DNA of 64,000 bases from Cannabis sativa. Taxonomy: Eukaryota > Streptophyta > Magnoliopsida > Rosales > Cannabaceae. Made by a program: the position numbers and the translations under genes. Below are positions 24,205-35,344 of this stretch, piece by piece. Each line of letters opens with the position of its first letter. The stretch's first letter is position 1. The stretch covers positions 20,708,001 through 20,772,000 of the forward strand of contig NC_083603.1 of the NCBI RefSeq assembly GCF_029168945.1, given 5' to 3'. The notes below the pieces were generated by a model, which saw only the letters and a program-made list of their open reading frames with translations, searched no databases and had not been told where the DNA came from.

Positions 24205-24220
24205 TGGCACCAGAGCCATG
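24205..24220 (+). other. Copia-A primer binding site
   Basis: TGGCACCAGAGCCATG, two bases after the LTR. It differs from the standard initiator-Met site (TGGTATCAGAGCC) at two T-to-C positions. Copia-B has the same variant, so it was probably inherited rather than being independent decay. Confidence 0.75.
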
Positions 24221-25796
24221 TTAATGATTTACTTTCATGTAATATGAATTAAAACGATGATTTGCATGTTTCTGTGTTGATTTGGATGGTTTCATGTTGG
24301 TTTATGTGCTTATGTGATAAATGTTAATGTTGTACGAAATTTTTCCATGAAATATATTTTTCCAATTTTTGAAAATATTTTATTTTGATTCCTTGTGAAA
24401 AATTGAGCAATTTTTGTTTTTACGGAACTCGATTCCGATAAAAATTGAGAAAGATATGAATTTTGGAAGATTGGAAATCATGGTTGTTGCATGCAGCCTA
24501 TCCTGGCAGTTCCCCACAAATTGGGAATTTTTGAGCTTTTTTCCCCAAAAATCCAATTTTTTCATGGGATTGTTTCCAAAATTTATTTTTCCAATTTTAA
24601 ATATTTCTAAATTGAAATGTTTCCAATTTTAAATATTTTCAATTTGGAATTTTTCCAATTTTTAAATATTTCATTTTTGGAATATTTCCAATTTTAAATA
24701 TTTCCTATTATGTTCAGATTTAAAAATTTGTTAACTTTTTAATATTTATTTATTATTTAATTATAAGATTAGATATTTTGATATTTAAGATATTTTAAAT
24801 TAAAAGATAACTTTGTCTTTTTATTTAAAATATTATATTAAAATTATCTTATATGACAAATTAAATAATTAATAAATTTGAAATTAACATAGATATTTTT
24901 ATAGATATACTTACCATAATGTTTTTCAAATTCAAAATTTGTTATTTTGTTAAATATTTAATTATTTATAAATTATAAGTATAAAAATGATATTTTTTCT
25001 ATATATATCATTTTTTCCTTATTAGAAATTTATAAATCATATCTTAAATATTTAAATAACATAGATATTTTTGTAGAGATTTGAATATTGCTTAATTTTA
25101 GATATTTTGACATATAATTATGGTAATTATTATTCATTTATTATTTTATTCCTAAAATAATAATTATTTAACCAAATCTATTTTAAAATTGGTTTATTTT
25201 ATTAAATTATAAGATCTGAAAGTGATATTGAAGATTCTTTCCTTTCAAATCATTGATCTTATTAGATATTTAATTTAATTTGATTCAAATAAACCTAGAT
25301 ATTTTAAAATTAGTTTCCTTTATTTGGTTAGTTTAAGAATAATAATTTAATTATATTAATATCTTATTTCACATCTGTTACATGGACAATGTTTGTTTAT
25401 TTATATTGTTTATTCAAAACTTTTTAACAAACCTATTATTTATCTGATCTAAATTGCTATGATTAACTTGTTGACAGATCCTATGATTAGATTTTAATCA
25501 TAGTTCAATTGACGATAGATCTTATAAATAATTTGTAACAGGTAAATTTTGTACTTCTTTCATCTGTGTAAACCTAGTAACATGATAGGGCCCATCCAAA
25601 TCATTTAACCTGTGTGAGCCTATATGTTTGCTATTGGGCTTAGATGCATATAGGAAGCCCATTTAAGTTTTTACTAAGTAAATGGACTAGGTTGCTAAAA
25701 TAAATTTTGACATAAGGAAATTTATTTAGGTCCAATTAGATTTGGGCTTATTCAATGAATAACAATTGTTTATTTTAAGGTTAAATTCCTCTCTTT

Positions 25797-25890
25797 TGGG
25801 CCTTGTGTGAGAGTTGGGGGCCATAGAAGTGGGTACGACATACTGAACCCAGCTCCCCCTCACATGAACTACCCCAATTGTGAAGGCCCA
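25797..25890 (+). promoter_or_regulatory. Conserved GGGCC-stem leader block, Copia-A
   Basis: TGGGCCTT (25797-25804) pairs with AAGGCCCA (25883-25890). Just inside, GTGTGA pairs with TCACA near 25860. The enclosed GGGTACGACATACTGAACCC can form a small GGGT/ACCC stem. Nearly the same block occurs in B, C and E. Confidence 0.65.
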
Positions 25891-27141
25891 TTTGCCTTAT
25901 TTAAATAATTGTATTAGGTTAATTATATTAGTCTAACCTAATTAAAATTGAATTAGCAACATAATTAACTTTTAAAATATATGAAATTTATTTTTCATGT
26001 AATATTTTAAAGTTAATTTTAGAAAAACACTTAGTCAATGATATATTCTAGATAGTTATTTCTAGTACTAGTTATTATTTCTAATATTAAATAGGAAAAT
26101 ATCATTGATTGTGAAATTAATTGTCTCATAGTTAATTTTGGTACAATCTAAGTTTAGAATATTGTCCTAGTATTAAACTAGAATTAATAATTAAGTTTCC
26201 TCTTTACTTAATTATTTGTTTCTTGAATTTAATACATTTAATTAAATTGAAAATTTCAATATCTAAGTTGATTTTCATCATGATACTTTAATATTGTTAT
26301 TTTCATGTTATTTAATTAAAGTTGAAAATTATTTTAAGTTTGGAATTTTATTTCAGAATAACTTAAGTTTGAATAATTTTCAAAATATATTTTATTTTTA
26401 TTTTATTAATCATTTCCCAAAAATTTGAAATTACATTTCTTTAATGGAGAAATTTCGAATTTTATTTGAAAAATAGATTAAAGTTGAAAATTATTTATTT
26501 AATTTTGGACCAACTTAAATCAATGACTTTTTCATTTAATGGTTAATTAAAATAAATGAACTAAAATATATTATAATTAGAAATTGGATTAATTAGTCTG
26601 AAAGTCTAGATAGATATTATCTGTTTTGCTTGAAGTATTTTTCTAGTGTATTTAATTAAATAGAAAATTAATATTTAAGTTGATTCTTTATCATGATACT
26701 TAAATATTTAAAATTTTTCTTAGATATTTAATTAAATAGGAAAATTATATTTTTTTTGTTGAAAATTAATTTTTTATTAATTTTGGGCCAACATAAAATT
26801 AGAGTAATTTTCCAGAATTTATTTTATTTTATTTTATTTTAAAGCATTTTCAAAAATGCAATATATATTTATAGAAAATTAAATTTGAGTTGTAAATTAA
26901 TTCAAATTAATTTTGAAACAACTTAAATTGAATAATTTTCTAAATATTTATGGAAATTATTACTAAGATGGAAATAATTCACGTTATTTTCATATCCATC
27001 TAAGTATAATTTATAAATATTAAATTAAAATTTATATTTGGAATTCTTCATTCTAAATTGGAAATTTTGATTAAATAAATATATATTTAAAATAAATTGA
27101 TTAAAATAAATATTAGAAGAAAATACAACCCTTCATTAAAT

Positions 27142-27530
27142 AATGAGCTTTATTATTATAAGGATATTCGATCTCCATTGTTGGTTTTACATAGCTATTG
27201 TTTTAGTGAGTAATCCTCCCTAATGGAGGAACGTTCATTAGCAAGCTAGCACCGTTTAATCTCGAAAGATAAGTAATCTTGTAAGTTTTTTATATAGTTT
27301 ATGCTCACCCTAATGGTGGCGACTGTATAAGATTTGCAAGAATATGAAACAATGGTGGAAGCTCATAAGATAGAATAGCCTTGACTCTCGCCTAAACGGG
27401 ACAACTCGGATTCAAATCTTGATCGAATAAAAGGTTGCTAGAATGTTTGACATTTTAGATGAGATGACAACTCTATTCAATGGATGATAACTTTGACTCT
27501 CGCCTAAACGGGACACTGATATCATTTTGT
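27142..27530 (+). promoter_or_regulatory. Conserved leader module 1, Copia-A
   Basis: A hairpin TCCTCC-CTAAT-GGAGGA is at 27214-27230 and a hairpin CACC-CTAAT-GGTG at 27306-27318. Paired CTCGCCTAAACGGGACA motifs are at 27387-27403 and 27499-27515, 112 bp apart. Ordinary coding constraint cannot explain it, since no frame is open. Confidence 0.7.
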
Positions 27531-27689
27531 TGAAAACCTTGGAAATTATTTAGGATAGTATGTTTTAGTATTTTCACTTGTCATTCCTACTTGCTATGTG
27601 CTTCATAATTTCTGAATTGTGTATGAATTTGTATTGAACCATGTTATTTTTTGTTATTAAATTGTAGTGTAATTTCGAATCTTCATTGT

Positions 27690-27910
27690 TGGTCTAACTT
27701 GATTTGTTTTTCTAATGAGATAAATCCCTAATGGATTTTGACCATTAGACTAACATAATAGTGTTAGATCTCGAAAGATAAATATTGTATATGCAACATC
27801 TAGTTGTCCATCAATTGATGACACCTTAGACTAGTGTTTTACAATATGAAACAAGAAGATTGTATAAATAAGATTACTTTGACTCTCGCTAATCGGAGCA
27901 TCGTTGGATT
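27690..27910 (+). promoter_or_regulatory. Diverged second copy of the leader module (module 2), Copia-A
   Basis: It follows the same order as module 1. It begins CATTGTTGGT, then has a hairpin AAATCC-CTAAT-GGATTT (27722-27738), then ATCTCGAAAGATAA, then ATATGAAACAA, then TTGACTCTCGCTAATCGG (27879-27896). It occupies the place where E and B have gag, and recurs in C at about 40995-41215. Confidence 0.6.
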
Positions 27911-28039
27911 CTTATTTATAAACGAAATTATCCTAATTCCTCTTAGCTTATTCATTTCGAATTAGCTTAATGACATATCATTAGATGAATGGTCTATAAA
28001 TCATATAAAGTCTTATTTTCTCTTAAGAAATTAGATGAC

Positions 28040-30188
28040 GCATATGATTATATTCCCGGAATTCTATCCCAAAATGATATAAATCCTCAATCTTAGATAT
28101 CTCCTACTTGTATAGGCAAATCATAGAGTTAGATTAGTAGTGGTGGTCCAAGAAAGAGTTACTAATTATACAGTTACACTTTCACAAGTGTTTTCATAAC
28201 CATTTTCTTTCAATGGATTTAAACTGTATGAGTTTAGTATTCTGTGACCAGAATCCACTTGCACTATTCTAAGAACTCTTTGTTGTAACTAAAAGATACA
28301 ACCACATTTTATAAATCTATGGAATTTGTATCTTGTTCATAGTGGTTTTGACAAGATCATTCTCTACAAAGAGATAATATGCCTATATCCACTGAAAGTA
28401 AGTTCATCTCATTCGCAGATGGATATACATTCAGGGGTGGATATGAGTTTTCATTGTATTCTTAAAACGATCACTCTAGATTTTACCTTACGCAAAAGAA
28501 ATTTGAAATGTTTGAAAAATTTCATGAATTTCTAGCAATGGTAAGTGGTTAAAGATCTTGCGAACTGATAGGGGTGGAGAAAAAAAAGTTAGTAGATATA
28601 CAGTTCAAAGATCATTAATTTGATTTTGAATTATATCCAAACTTACCTCCCCAGAAATTCGAGTTGCATATTGATGATTAGTTACTAGTCGTTGCCTAAA
28701 TCCTTCTATGGTAGTAAAATTTCAGAATGATGTAATGGTTGTATACTTAATGTAAATCATTACTAGATTCATGGATGACCTAATCGAAATCTTAAGAAAA
28801 GCTAGAATTGCTAACCTTGGTTTGCATGTTTGTTAGCTATTCTAAGTGATTAGGGTGGAGCATCCCATAGTCATTAGATAAGAAAGTGTTTGTTTAAACA
28901 AATACCACTTTTTCTAAGAAAATGACTAAGTCTGAAAAATAAAGTAGCAAATAAAGGAGATATTTTTTTTCTTGATTTCAAAAGTGTTCTATCATCTTAT
29001 TTTACAAGATGATCCCACTGCCTCTGTTGTCTTAACACAACTGAAGAGGTCTATACCATTTAGTTTTCTTAGACATAGTTCACGGTACCTTGTCGTAGTG
29101 GGAGAGTTTCAAGGAACTTTACCTTCTCATGACTTGGAAGAAACTAGTGATTAAAATCCATTGTGAGTTTAAACAAGTAATGGATTGTCATGATAAGAAA
29201 CTAAGAAGAAACCCAATAGAACTATGGTTTGATCCATTCACATGGAGTAACCTAAAGTTTTCTATTACAAGGACATGAAAGGAAATTTTCGTTCATAAGT
29301 CTATTCAATGGACTTAACAAAACTTCCTGTTCCTAGTATTATAGGTTTGAGTTTATCTAAACCTATGGCTTGTGGTATACCTAGTAATTACTTACTTTAA
29401 TGCAAGCATGAGATGCTGATGCATTTTCTTTCCAATGGAAATCTATAGAAGCTTCACAACTTCTTAGATATAGATTTTATTTATCTAAGAAAAAGTCTCA
29501 ACTACTCCAGAGAAGATAAAGCCATGAAAGAATTTCTTAAATCAACAGTGGGAGGTCTCAGATATGCTTTAGTATGCCTTAGACCAGACACCTGCTGTTG
29601 AGTGGGAGTAATGAGTAAGTATCAGATTAATCCAGGAGAAGAACATTGGAAGACAATCAAGTAAATCTTAAGATTAAGAAGAGGAACTATATATTAGTCA
29701 ATAAGGGTGATTTTGAAACTCTTAGACTACACCACATCAGATATCGAGACTTGCCTTTGTGCTAGAAAGTCTGCTGATGAGATGGTGATTACTTTGGGGG
29801 TGGAGTAGTGATTTTGGAGAAGTGTAAAAACCTATCTGAAATCTCTTGGTCTACCAGAGAGAGACTGAATGTTAATAGTTGCAGGAAAGATACTTATTCA
29901 GTCTAAGGAAAGTTCTATACATTTGTGGCACTGTTCCAACTTGCCTTAACTACTAGGGTTACTTCCTGTATAACCAAAGAGTAGTTGCCCAAAAAGTATA
30001 GAATCCAGTATCCCAAGAGAGTAGACATATAGAGAGGAATTTCACATTATCAAGGATTTTGTGATTAAGGAAGAGTAATGGTGGAGAAGAGGTTGTGTTT
30101 AATTCAACCTGTCAGATCCCATTACGAGGAGTTTACTACTATTACACTTGATTGGTATATCAAGGTGTTAATGATTATTTAAAATGCA
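28040..30188 (+). pseudogene. Copia-A decayed pol remnant
   Basis: Stretches align with Copia-B pol but with stops in every frame. GGGGTGGATATGAG near 28435 matches the integrase R-G-G-Y-E region. TTTGAAAAATTTCATGAATTT near 28511-28531 matches F-E-K-F-x-E-F. CGAACTGATAGGGGTGGAG near 28561 matches R-T-D-R-G-G-E. The stretch near 29586-29640 matches the end of RT, and 29795-29830 matches G-G-x-V-x-W-R-S. Domain order is therefore integrase, RT, RNase H as in other copia elements. Confidence 0.7.
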
Positions 30189-30193
30189 CTTTT

Positions 30194-32070
30194 TGTTGGA
30201 AGTTATTTTACCAGGAACTTAGATCTACTCACAAGTATGTTGATTTAACAACCTAAATATGAACTTCTAAAACGATAGGAAATTAAACACATAAGAGTAT
30301 CAGAAATCTTACAGTGATTGCAGCGGAATATATGTCTCCTCCCACTCAGATCTCTAACCCTTGATTCCTTTCTGTAGCAGAGTATAATCAAGATCTGAGC
30401 CCGATAGTCCTTCTTTGTTGTTTCTGAATTCTACACAGCCTTCCTCACTATGATTGAGGTATTACTTGATGTGTGTGGGCACTACTCTAGCACTGATACT
30501 TTTCGAAACAGTGAAGGAAGAGAGAGAGAGAGGGTGGCGGCTCAGAGAGAATTTTCTGAGAGAAAATTCTTTCAGAATAATACTGTGAAAAGGTTGTACA
30601 GTTGTATGCAACTCTGAAGCCTTTGCCTTCTATTTATAGAAGACCACCAAGGGCTATGATTGACATTTGGAATTGAAAAAATCAAAGAGAAAAGGAAGCT
30701 AAGTGGCCGGCCTAGGCATTGTGGAAACAAGGCTTGCCACTTTTCCAACTTTCCTTTTCCTACACTGATAGTTTCCTGTTTTGTCAAAAACTGCCAATTC
30801 CATTATTCAACCACATAAATGATAAATCTAATTATTTAATATTTAAAATTAATTATCAAATAATATATTATCATTTATTTTATTAATAATGAAACTAATT
30901 AAAGTTTCCTAATTAATAAATGTGCCCTTCAAAATCTCTATTTACTGTTTTGCCCTTAATAAGTGATAAATTCTTAAATAGACAAGTCTATCTTGAGAAT
31001 TTTTAATTGATTAATTAAAATCAATTAAATGAGTCTTACAAGTAATATCATCTCAACTAGTGAGGGGACCATGGGTCTATATATCCGAGCTTCCAATAAG
31101 TAGATCTAGAATTTACCACTTAAATTCACTGACTTATTAATTCTTCGTTGAATCCACACATAGAACTCAGAATTGCACTCTCAGTATATAGAATGCTCTA
31201 TATGTTCCACCATATAGACACATTATTAGTTATCCATTGTTATAATCCTAATGTGATCAATGATCCTCTATATGGATGATTTACACTGTAAAGGGACTAA
31301 ATTACCGTAACACCCTACAATGTATTTTATCCTTAAAACACTTAACCGTGTATAAATGATATTTCAACTAAGTGAAATGAGTACTCAATCATTTATCTCG
31401 TTTGGTTAAGCTCGAAGGAAATCACCCTTTGCTTACTATTCGCCAGATAGAAGCTATAGATTCTATATTTATGTTAGCGCTCCCACTCAATCGCACTACC
31501 GTGTTCCCAAAATGTATGTATTGCCCAGACTAAAGATTAGGCTTAACTAACAAATCAAAGAACACGAATAATACTCTTGAAATTGAGCCTAACCATATCA
31601 GGATTTCGATCATGTGATCTAGGATCAACTTATGATCTTGAATTGAATAGATGTTTACGGTAAGTTTCAAAATCTAATTCAAAGTTCAATATCGGTCCAT
31701 TCCAATGCATACTCCATGCATCCAACCTGAGCTTTACTTTAACCTATGTTCTGGAAAGAACATAACATTTCTCCAAATGTAAGTAAACTCTGTTGTAGAT
31801 TGTCATATCAGTGAAACCCAGTGTTCTGATAAATCTAGGAATACTTTATTCACATAGTCATGTTTATTTTCCACTGTGTTGACAACACAATAAACATGAT
31901 CAAGTATGTGAAAAAGGTTTGGATGAATTTATAAATCAAATAGACAAGCAATTGATTAAGTGAACCAAAACATACACAAGTGAATGAAAAATTACTTCTG
32001 TTACTTTATTGATATAGAATAATCTGGATTACATTGAAACAGAGTTTTATTTAGGGCATAAAACCCAACA
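30194..32070 (-). repeat. Copia-B 3' LTR (1877 bp)
   Basis: TGTTGGAAGTT to AACCCAACA in genomic sense. The minus-strand TATA is TATAAATA at 30631-30638. The 71-residue ORF at 30572-30787 is a shadow that recurs at 57792-58007. Confidence 0.92.
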
Positions 32071-32081
32071 AACTCCCACTT
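32071..32081 (-). other. Copia-B polypurine tract
   Basis: AACTCCCACTT in genomic sense, adjacent to the 3' LTR, identical to that of the other copia elements here. Confidence 0.8.
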
Positions 32082-32099
32082 GCACTAATATAAAACAAA

Positions 32100-32636
32100 T
32101 CAGTACATTTCAATTAATCCTAAATTCTGACGGTGCTTTTCGAATGAAGTTACTGCCAAGACTTTGGTGAATGGATCAGCCAAGTTATCCTGCGTATCCA
32201 CTTTCTCCACCAGTACATCCCCTCTTGCCACATATTCTCTGATAATATGATACTTTCTTTCTATATGCTTACTTCTCTTGTGGCTCCGAGGTTCCTTACT
32301 GTTGGCTATAGCTCCAGTGTTATCACAAAGCAGGACTAGAGGCTTTTCCATTCCAGAACTACACCAAGACCGGTGAAGAACTTCCTAAGCCGTACAACCT
32401 CTTTAGTCGCTTCGGCCAGCGGCTATGTATTCTGCCTCCATGGTAGAATCCGAAATCGCAGTTTGTTTAGCACTTCTCCAAACTACTGCTCCACCCCCAA
32501 GAGTAAACACCATCCCAGATGTAGATTTCCTGTCTTCAAGACATCCCTGGAAATCTGAGTCTGTATAGCCTAAGGGATTTAAAGCACCACCCTTGTAGAC
32601 TAATACATAATCTCTTGTACTCTTTAAGTATTTCAA
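32100..32636 (-). pseudogene. Copia-B RNase H domain
   Basis: Copia RNase H removes the RNA strand during reverse transcription. Part one (32403-32636) has Y-T-D-S-D-F-Q-G-C, carrying the first catalytic Asp, then K-S-T-S-G and M-E-A-E-Y-I-A, carrying the catalytic Glu. Part two (32100-32351) has L-C-D-N-T-G-A-I (catalytic Asp), the H-K-R-S-K-H-I-E-R stretch, and ends N-L-G-L-I-E-M-Y with a stop 14 bp before the polypurine tract's far side. A frameshift and stop near 32350-32405 separate the two. Confidence 0.85.
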
Positions 32637-33650
32637 AATATACTTAACAGCATTCCAATGTACCCGTCCTGGATTTGATCGATACTGCTCACGATTCCAA
32701 CCGCATAGCGGATGTCGTGTCTAGTGCATAGCATAGCATACATTAGACTTCCAACTGCAGAAGCATAAGGAATTTTTGCCATGTCTTCTATCTCTTGAGG
32801 ATCAGTAGGACACTGTTCCTTAGATAGACGGATACCATGTCTGGAAGGCATGTTTGCCCCATTGGTATTGGTCATGGAAAATCTCTCTAGAACTTTGTCA
32901 ATGTAAGCTGTTTGAGAGAGAGCAAGGGATCTGTTCTTTCGGTTTCTGACAATCTGAATACCAAGAACATAGGCTGCCTCACCCAAGTCTTTCATGTCGA
33001 ATTGAGTGTCAAGCCATTCCTTGATGTGAGTCATTTTCTTGACATTGTTTCCAATGATCAAAATGTCATCAACATAAAGGACCAGGAATACTACTACTTG
33101 GTTTTCCTTGAGTTGGTAAACACAAGGTTCATCTTCATTCTGATGAAAGTCGTAGGTCTTGATGATCTCATCAAACCTTTTATTCCATGAGCGAGAAGCT
33201 TGCTTAAGTCCATATATGGACCTATTTAATTTGCAAACTTTATTCTCCCCGCCCGTGAAGAACATAACCTTCTGGTTGCTCCATATAGATGGTTTCTTCA
33301 AGAAGCCCATTAAGAAAGGCTGTCTTGACATCCATTTGCCAAATTTCATAATCTAAAGCGGCAGCTATGGAGAGAAGAATTCGGATGGATTTGAGCATGG
33401 CAACAGGACTAAAAATTTCCTCATAGTCCACACCTTCTCTTTGGGTATAACCCTTGGCGACTAGTCTAGCTTTGAAAGTTTCGACTTCGCCTCCAGCACC
33501 TCTTTTCTTCTTGTAGACACATTTACATCCAATTGGACGAAAATCTTCAAGTGGTTCTACATATTCCCAGACTTTGTTCTTTTTCATGGAATCCATTTCT
33601 GAATCCATACCGGCTGACCATCGCTTTCGTTGCGGACTTGCCATTGCCTG
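32633..33650 (-). pseudogene. Copia-B reverse transcriptase
   Basis: RVT_2-type RT. The N-terminal half lies at the end of the 33240-34652 frame: K-A-R-L-V-A-K-G-Y-T-Q, then W-Q-M-D-V-K-T-A-F-L-N-G with the first catalytic Asp. The second half (32633-33349) has S-I-Y-G-L-K-Q-A-S-R-S-W, then the catalytic Y-V-D-D in L-Y-V-D-D-I-L-I-I-G, then K-D-L-G-E-A and G-S-L-M-Y-A-M. A frameshift lies near 33245, in the text following Q-P-E-G-Y-V, and another near 32690. Confidence 0.9.
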
Positions 33651-34998
33651 TTTATAGGTCAATGGGTCGTCATCAATACCGTCACCAACGACCATATTGA
33701 TTTCACCATCCAAGCCATAACGAGATGGTTTCGTAGAAACCCTCCCACTACGACGAGGAGCGGTGACCTTCTGAACAGGAGCTTTAGTAGTAGTTTTCTC
33801 AGTTGCTACAACTGAGGGAGTGGGATGTTCCTCTTCTTGAGTAGAAGAAGATGGTACATTTGAAGGAACAGTATCTCTGAGCATTTCCTCTAATACAATT
33901 TCACTTTTCGGTTTGTTGTCTTTCATATAGTTGTCTTCAAGGAAAGTAGCATTTGTAGAAACAAACACTTTGTTATCCTTGTGACTATAGAATAGTCCAC
34001 CCCTAGTCTCTTTAGAATTTCCGACAAACATGCAAACTTCAGTTCGTGATTCCAGTTTGCCTTCTTTCTTTCTTAAGACGTGAGCAGGGCACCCCCAAAT
34101 CCTATAATGGCGCAAACTCGGTGTGCGACCATTCCATAGTTCGACGGGTGTCTTAGGGACTCCTTTAGATGGAACAACATTTAAAATGTCATTTGCCATT
34201 TGAATAGCATATCCCCAGAAGGACGTAGACAGAGTTGAATAACTCAGCATAGACCTAACCATTTCTAAGAGAGTGCGATTTCTTCTTTCTGCAACTCCAT
34301 TCTGCTGTGGAGTGCTTGGGGCAGTATATTGGGATTCAATTCCAAGTTCAATTAAATGATCTTTGAACTGCATATCCATATATTCTCCACCCCTATCAGT
34401 TCGCAAGATCTTTAATGTTTTACCTAATTGGTTTTGAGCCAAAGCATGAAATTCCTGAAACTTTTCAAACGTTTCAGATTTCTTTTGCATTAGGTAAAGA
34501 AAACTATATCTAGAGAAATCGTCAATGAAAGTGACGAAATACTCATAACCTCCTCTGGCTTTTACATTCAGCGGTCCGCAAACATCTGAATGTACTAACC
34601 CTGGGGGTTCTTTGGCACGCTCTCCCTTTGCAGAGAAAGAACGTTTGGTCATTTTTCCTTCTAGGCAAGACTCGCGGTAGCGGTTCTCCTAAGACGACAT
34701 TTTTCAATGGACCGTCTTTGGTTAGCCTATTGAGTCTATCAAAACCTATATGACCTAAACGTAAATTCCATAGATAAGTTTGATCATCATTATCAATCTC
34801 TTTTCTCTTAAGGTTTCTAGGTTTAGCTACATTGAAAAGTTCATTATTTAGTGAGATTTGAGTATCAGGTCTTAAAACATAAAGCCCTCGTTCCATGTTT
34901 GCAACACATATATGAAATCCATTACGAGAAATTGAATAATTTGAACTCGAAAAATTCAATATATAAAATTGTGTCTGTAAACATGAAACGCTAATCAA
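33651..34998 (-). pseudogene. Copia-B GAG-pre-integrase and integrase
   Basis: The GAG-pre-integrase zinc part (34690-34998) contains L-W-N-L-R-L-G-H-I-G. The catalytic core (rve) shows the D-D-E triad as H-S-D-V-C-G, R-T-D-R-G-G-E-Y and N-G-V-A-E-R-R-N-R. The distal part has W-G-C-P-A-H-V and a Ser/Thr/Pro-rich linker before RT. One frameshift near 34660 separates the zinc part from the core; the core itself is open for 470 codons (33240-34652). Confidence 0.9.
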
Positions 34999-35344
34999 GT
35001 TTCTACTAAAATTAGGAATATATAAAACATTCTCTAAAAGTAAAAACTTCTTAGAATTAAACTTGATTCAGGTTGTTCCTCTTGCTTTAACTGATACCAA
35101 CTCGCCATTTCCAACTTTAAGCTTTAACTCATCTGGGTGAAGATTCTCCCAAGCTTCAAGCAGCTGCAATGAAGAACATACATGGTTAGTAGATCCAGAA
35201 TCAACAATCTAGGAGGATTTGTCGTTCTCTAAAACACATGATTCAAATACAAAAGTATCACCTTCGTTTGAATTGTCTAGAAGCTTGGGACATTGTTCTT
35301 CTTTATGTCCCTTTCCATTACAATTCGCACATAGAACATGATGT
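34999..35344 (-). pseudogene. Copia-B zinc knuckle and protease
   Basis: Near 35285-35335 the minus strand encodes a canonical CX2CX4HX4C knuckle, C-A-N-C-N-G-K-G-H-K-E-E-Q-C. The aspartic protease motif D-S-G-S-T-N-H lies near 35180-35205. A TAG stands three codons before this motif, where Trp is expected. The frame is continuous with the gag piece at 45529-45925 once Copia-C and one copy of GATGT are removed. Confidence 0.8.

Larger units (their letters stand above)
24221..27667 (+). other. Copia-A long non-coding leader
   Basis: AT-rich DNA of about 3.4 kb. Stretches 24360-25440 and 25930-27130 are A/T homopolymer-rich and I see no ORF or gene in them. Conserved parts are the GGGCC-stem block (25797-25890) and module 1 (27142-27530). 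It ends at TTGTAG (27662-27667), the position where gag begins in E and B. Confidence 0.75.
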
